Part shown: positions 5,415 through 8,811 of the stretch, in pieces
How positions within the stretch are numbered: position 1 is the stretch's first letter
Layout of the letters: each line of letters opens with the position of its first letter
Assembly (NCBI GenBank): GCA_024653845.1
Contig: JANLHA010000313.1
Span: forward strand, 1 to 8,811
DNA: 8,811 bases
From: Candidatus Omnitrophota bacterium
GTDB lineage: Bacteria > Omnitrophota > Gorgyraeia > Zapsychrales > JANLHA01
Direction of reading: 5' to 3'
Notes under the pieces: generated by a model
Databases searched by the model: none
The model's input: the letters and a program-made list of their open reading frames with translations, nothing else
Told to the model about the DNA's origin: nothing
Program-made: the position numbers and the translations under genes

Positions 5415-6977
5415 TTAGTTCTTCGAACCGACATCATCAAACTCAGTCAACACTTCTGTTAATTGCTTCTCGAGTTCTTTGATTTGTTCATCCTTCTCCA
5501 TCATGATCCCGTCAACGGTTTGTAACCTTTGTTGGGTTTCTTGCAAACGTGATTCAAGTTCATTGTAATCATCGCTGATCTCAGCTAAAGAAAATTCACG
5601 CTCTTGCAATTTGCTGTTCATCTCATTGAGTTGAGCTTGCAAAGCAGCCACACGAGCATCATCCGCTTGCGGACTCTTTTTCTCGGCAAGAATCAATTTC
5701 CTCTTCAAGTCGCCAATCAATTTGTCCTGGCGCTTGATAAATTCTGTTTTGTCTTGGAGAGGAGTTTGGGCAATTCTTGTCGCGTTTTGTTCTCTCAAAT
5801 AACCAACTTCTTTTTCCAAAGCTTGAATCGTGGCTCTGAGTTTGCCAATTTCAGCTTCTTGTTCGGGAAGATATCCACCTTGCTTGCCAAGCAAGCGAAA
5901 TTCAGCAAAACGCAAGCGATCTTCCATAAAACTATATTGCGATTCCTTCTTTCGGACCTCTTCCTTAAGACTCGCCATTGCTTTTTCATGATCACGACGA
6001 AGATTTGCAATGCGCTTGGTATAAACTTCCAACTCTTCCTGAGCGGCAGCCAATTTTTTCTCATAATCGGCGTTGCTATTACGCAAATCGTTCTGAGTAA
6101 TTTTCAAATCTTTCTTCAAGATAGCAATCTCTCGGTCCCTTTCTTTCAAAGACCCTGCCTTCTGAGCGAGTTTTTCTTTGAGCTGTTGAAAATCAGAAGT
6201 AAGCCGCGTGATCCGCTCCACTTTTTCTTTAGAATCTTTTTCCAATTTTGTGACACGCTCCAAACTGGCTTTGGCTTCTTCATTTTTAGCGCTGAGAGAT
6301 TTCTCCACTTCCTTAAATTGAGCCTCTTTTTGATTCAGCGTCGAGATTTTTGTCTCTAAACTCTTTTGCAACTCTTCCACGTTTTTCTTCAAGACCGTAT
6401 TTTCTTTGTTTTTCTCCTGAGCGGCCTTCTCGATCGCCTGGACCATGATTTGCGTCTTCTGCTCTTTGGTCTTCAATTCATTCTGGACTTGCTGAAATTC
6501 CTGACGAAGCATCTTATGCTGTTCATCTTTGATGGCAATTTCTTGACGTAAACGTTTCTTGTCTTCAGAAAGGAGTTGATTCATGTAGTTTTGTTGAGCA
6601 TTATCACGTTCCAAAACACGGATTTGTCGTTGGTAATTGGCAGCGTCTCCAGACATCTGTGCATCAAAAACCCCGGCGATCTGACGGTCATGCGACTGTT
6701 CCAAGACGCCCAATTTCTTAAGATATTCTTTCGCTAACTCATTATTGGGATCAATTTGAATGGCTTTTTGAAATTCCTGAATGGCTTTGGAATATTGACC
6801 TTCCTCGTAATACTGCTGAGCGGTTTCAGCCGTTTGTTGAGCGGCTAAACCAATTTTATCATCTTGCTGATCAGCAACTTGAATTTCTTGATCTTCGGCA
6901 AATGAAGCGCTGGGAAGAATTGAATAGGAATTGAGCAGGAAGGCCAGAATCAAAACTGCAAACTTTATTCTACGCAT
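5415..6977 (-). CDS. secreted TPR and long coiled-coil protein
   Basis: This is a predicted periplasmic or surface-side protein of 520 residues with no specific family that I recognise. It begins with a Sec signal peptide (MRRIKFAVLILAFLLNSYSI..., likely cleaved after SFA at about residue 27). One or two TPR-like repeats follow (about 48-93, QQYYEEGQYSKAIQEFQKAIQIDPNNELAKEYLKKL). From about residue 115 to 515 it is almost unbroken Lys/Glu/Gln-rich coiled coil, with few breaks (for example GKQGGYLP). TPRs suggest protein binding and the coiled coil suggests a long rod or scaffold. ATG 6977 is chosen for the signal peptide, the upstream purine run AAGAGGGGG (6997-6989) and a strong promoter starting near 7036, which excludes the longer frame from 7052. 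It diverges from mutS and ends at a terminator. Confidence 0.88.
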   Translation of the reverse strand: MRRIKFAVLILAFLLNSYSILPSASFAEDQEIQVADQQDDKIGLAAQQTAETAQQYYEEGQYSKAIQEFQKAIQIDPNNELAKEYLKKLGVLEQSHDRQIAGVFDAQMSGDAANYQRQIRVLERDNAQQNYMNQLLSEDKKRLRQEIAIKDEQHKMLRQEFQQVQNELKTKEQKTQIMVQAIEKAAQEKNKENTVLKKNVEELQKSLETKISTLNQKEAQFKEVEKSLSAKNEEAKASLERVTKLEKDSKEKVERITRLTSDFQQLKEKLAQKAGSLKERDREIAILKKDLKITQNDLRNSNADYEKKLAAAQEELEVYTKRIANLRRDHEKAMASLKEEVRKKESQYSFMEDRLRFAEFRLLGKQGGYLPEQEAEIGKLRATIQALEKEVGYLREQNATRIAQTPLQDKTEFIKRQDKLIGDLKRKLILAEKKSPQADDARVAALQAQLNEMNSKLQEREFSLAEISDDYNELESRLQETQQRLQTVDGIMMEKDEQIKELEKQLTEVLTEFDDVGSKN

Positions 6978-7042
6978 AACTTCGTTTACCCCCTCTTGAG
7001 AGTTTTTCCCTTTTCCAATAAAAATCTTCTGATGAGGTTTAC

Positions 7043-7071
7043 AGTATAACATCGGCCATAAAACTGGTCAA
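7043..7071 (-). promoter_or_regulatory. strong candidate promoter of the coiled-coil gene
   Basis: Minus strand TTGACC (7071-7066), an exact 17-base spacer, then TATACT (7048-7043), each 5 of 6 to the sigma70 consensus. The predicted start near 7036 gives a leader of about 59 bases. It is the best promoter seen in the window. Confidence 0.7.
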
Positions 7072-7093
7072 GGAGCTTTCCTTATGATATAAC
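7065..7093 (+). promoter_or_regulatory. candidate promoter of mutS
   Basis: TGGTCA (7065-7070, 4 of 6), a 17-base spacer, then TATAAC (7088-7093, 5 of 6). Transcription would begin near 7100, leaving about 33 bases before the mutS ATG. Its -35 uses the same bases as the -35 of the opposing promoter. Confidence 0.45.
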
Positions 7094-7132
7094 TATGCAA
7101 ACGTCAAAACCCTAAAAATATTCCCCATCTTT

Positions 7133-8811
7133 ATGGAAACCGCAACCCCCATGCTTGCGCAGTATCAAGTCATCAAATCCCAACACAGGGACTGCATCCT
7201 TTTTTTTCGCTTAGGCGATTTTTATGAAATGTTTTATGAAGATGCCAAGGTTGCCTCCCAAATCTTAGATCTGGTTTTAACCGCCCGCGGTAAAGGAAGT
7301 GCTAATCCAACGCCGATGTGCGGAATTCCCTATCATTCTGCAGAAGGTTACATTCATAAACTCATCAAAGCTGGGCTGAAAGTTGCGATTTGTGAACAAC
7401 TTGAAGATCCCACAGTAGCCAAAGGCATTGTCAAACGCGATGTCATTCGAGTCATCACCTCCGGCACTTATCTTGACGACAATTCTACAGATGCGCGTTA
7501 TCTTTTATGTTTGAATTTCCAGGAATCTTGGATCGGGATGGCATTGATCGATCCAACTAACGGAACGATTCACACCAACCAATATCAAGGCCCTTCGCAA
7601 GTGATCGAAATCATTTCCAAGCTTCCCATTCAAGAATGCGTTTTTCCAGTCAGCCAACATGATCAAATCAAAGCCCTTTTTGAGCATCCTCTTCTGCGCA
7701 TCAAGAATATCATGATGAGCCCTCATGAAGACTGGTGTTTTAATCCTGAAATCGCGCAAAAAACTCTCTCGGAACATTTCAAAGTCCACAATTTGAGCGG
7801 ATTTGGCATCGATGGCTTGTCGACGGCAATTGCGTGCGCGGGTGGACTCTTGGAATATTTGCGACAGATGAACAAACAACCCTTACGCCATATTGATCGG
7901 GTCTCTCTTTATACCGACAGCGAGTATGTTTATATTTCGCCGGCAGCCAATTATGGGCTGGAGCTAGAAAATCTTTTCAAAATGATCAATCGCGCGCCGA
8001 TGGGAACCGTAACCGCGATGGGAAAACGCCTGCTGCAATATTGGCTGTATCATCCGCTGCGTCGGCCAGCGACGATCTTACAACGTCAAGCGGCTGTGCG
8101 CCTTTTGAAAGATGAAACAGAATTGCTCAAAGACTTGCGAAAGATTCTGAGCCAAATCCCGGACATCGAAAAATGTTTGTCCAAACTCAGTTGTGGGTAC
8201 TGTCAAGCCAAGGACCTTTTGGGAATTCGTAATGCTTTAACCCTTATTCCTGACTTGCAAAGATTCCTCCAGTCGCTCATCGATAAAAATCGACTTTTCA
8301 CCTTGAGCGACATCCCAAATTTGCGTGCGCTTTTGGAACAGGCCATCAATCCAGATATGCCGCTAGCCAACTCCGAAGGCAAAGTGATCAAAAAAGGATT
8401 TCATTCCGAACTGGATGCCTTGCGCGACATTCAAGAAAATGGTCGGCAATGGCTGCAGCGTTTTCAAGAACAAGAAATCCGTCGCAGCGGGATCAACTCT
8501 CTTAAGGTGGGATACAATCGGGTCTTTGGTTACTACATCGAAATCACCAAGACGAACCTTGCTCTCGCGCCACAAGACTATATTCGCAAACAAACCCTGG
8601 CTAATGGCGAACGCTTCATCACGCAAGAATTGAAAGAATACGAAGAAAAAATCCTAACCGCCCAAGAAAAAATTTCCAGAATCGAAGAAACGCTGGTGCG
8701 CCAACTCCAAGAAGAAATTTTGAATCACTCGTCGGTGCTCCATGACTTTAGTCAAGCTGTAGCCACTATTGATGTTCTCTGTTCTCTGGCATGTCTGGCC
8801 CAACAAGATCA
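7133..8811 (+). CDS. mutS: DNA mismatch repair protein MutS, N-terminal two thirds
   Basis: MutS recognises mispairs and small loops and starts methyl-directed or MutL-dependent repair. The frame is open to the window edge, giving 559 codons of a usual 850-900. Domain I has the mismatch-reading F-x-E motif (FFRLGDFYEMFYEDA, F30 and E32), then MCGIPYHSAEGYIHKLI and VAICEQLEDP. A connector domain follows (about 125-250). The core begins with NYGLELENLF and VTAMGKRLLQYWLYHPLRRP, and the clamp region carries GYNRVFGYYIEITK (460-473) and FITQELKEYE. The ATPase domain with Walker A lies beyond the right edge, so this is an edge truncation and not damage. ATG 7133 is chosen because no in-frame start lies upstream; ATG 7151 is possible. 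No Shine-Dalgarno is seen. The core has a short apparent insertion (APMG, 288-291). Confidence 0.97.
   Translation, partial: METATPMLAQYQVIKSQHRDCILFFRLGDFYEMFYEDAKVASQILDLVLTARGKGSANPTPMCGIPYHSAEGYIHKLIKAGLKVAICEQLEDPTVAKGIVKRDVIRVITSGTYLDDNSTDARYLLCLNFQESWIGMALIDPTNGTIHTNQYQGPSQVIEIISKLPIQECVFPVSQHDQIKALFEHPLLRIKNIMMSPHEDWCFNPEIAQKTLSEHFKVHNLSGFGIDGLSTAIACAGGLLEYLRQMNKQPLRHIDRVSLYTDSEYVYISPAANYGLELENLFKMINRAPMGTVTAMGKRLLQYWLYHPLRRPATILQRQAAVRLLKDETELLKDLRKILSQIPDIEKCLSKLSCGYCQAKDLLGIRNALTLIPDLQRFLQSLIDKNRLFTLSDIPNLRALLEQAINPDMPLANSEGKVIKKGFHSELDALRDIQENGRQWLQRFQEQEIRRSGINSLKVGYNRVFGYYIEITKTNLALAPQDYIRKQTLANGERFITQELKEYEEKILTAQEKISRIEETLVRQLQEEILNHSSVLHDFSQAVATIDVLCSLACLAQQD

Noticed and set aside
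5604..6359. 251-codon open frame on the plus strand antisense to the coiled-coil gene
   Set aside because: It is rich in Phe and Leu because it reads the reverse complement of Lys/Glu/Gln coiled-coil codons. It has no domain, promoter or ribosome site, and the opposite strand is clearly coding.
6978..7052. 25-residue N-terminal extension of the coiled-coil protein
   Set aside because: It would start upstream of the predicted transcription start and would bury the signal peptide behind a polar segment.
7095..7115. six-codon ATG frame (MQTSKP) ahead of mutS
   Set aside because: It is too short to judge, has no ribosome site, and ATG followed by a nearby stop is common by chance.
7505..7879. 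124-codon minus-strand frame inside mutS
   Set aside because: It is antisense to an unambiguous MutS frame and has no recognisable motifs.

Overview
The window looks like a chromosomal segment of a Gram-negative-type bacterium. It encodes a lipobox-bearing lipoprotein, a signal-peptide-bearing periplasmic protein, a membrane-anchored L,D-transpeptidase and a set of housekeeping genes (accA, comM/yifB, mutS). Base composition is moderate and gene packing is tight. The protein style would fit an uncultured lineage such as Omnitrophota or another candidate phylum, but that is an impression and cannot be proved from this sequence.

Left block (1-2591, minus strand): a likely operon is read from a promoter near 2564-2591. 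It holds a DUF212/divergent-PAP2 membrane protein, then a TPR-LysM-YkuD L,D-transpeptidase, then accA. Next comes what looks like the first 16 codons of rlmN, cut off by unrelated sequence. At the extreme left edge a second minus-strand gene begins whose 12 visible residues resemble the start of ORF6N-domain proteins. It is coupled by an ATGA overlap to a short upstream frame. The simplest reading is that an ORF6N-carrying element has inserted into, or recombined with, the start of rlmN.

Centre (2533-5343): comM/yifB (plus strand) diverges from the PAP2 gene over back-to-back promoters. It runs convergently towards a minus-strand pair, an unrecognised four-helix membrane protein followed one base later by a small lipoprotein. 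A clear intrinsic terminator lies just in front of the membrane-protein gene and closes the transcript of the preceding gene.

Right block (5415-8811): a secreted TPR plus long coiled-coil protein (minus strand) diverges from mutS (plus strand, truncated by the window edge). Their predicted promoters use the same few bases as the -35 box.

Functionally the window combines envelope construction (L,D-transpeptidase, PAP2-like protein, lipoprotein, membrane protein, coiled-coil protein), fatty-acid precursor supply (AccA) and DNA handling (ComM, MutS). The least ordinary part is the left 130 bases. The three unrecognised envelope proteins are the other candidates for undescribed biology. No RNA genes, CRISPR arrays or complete insertion sequences were seen.
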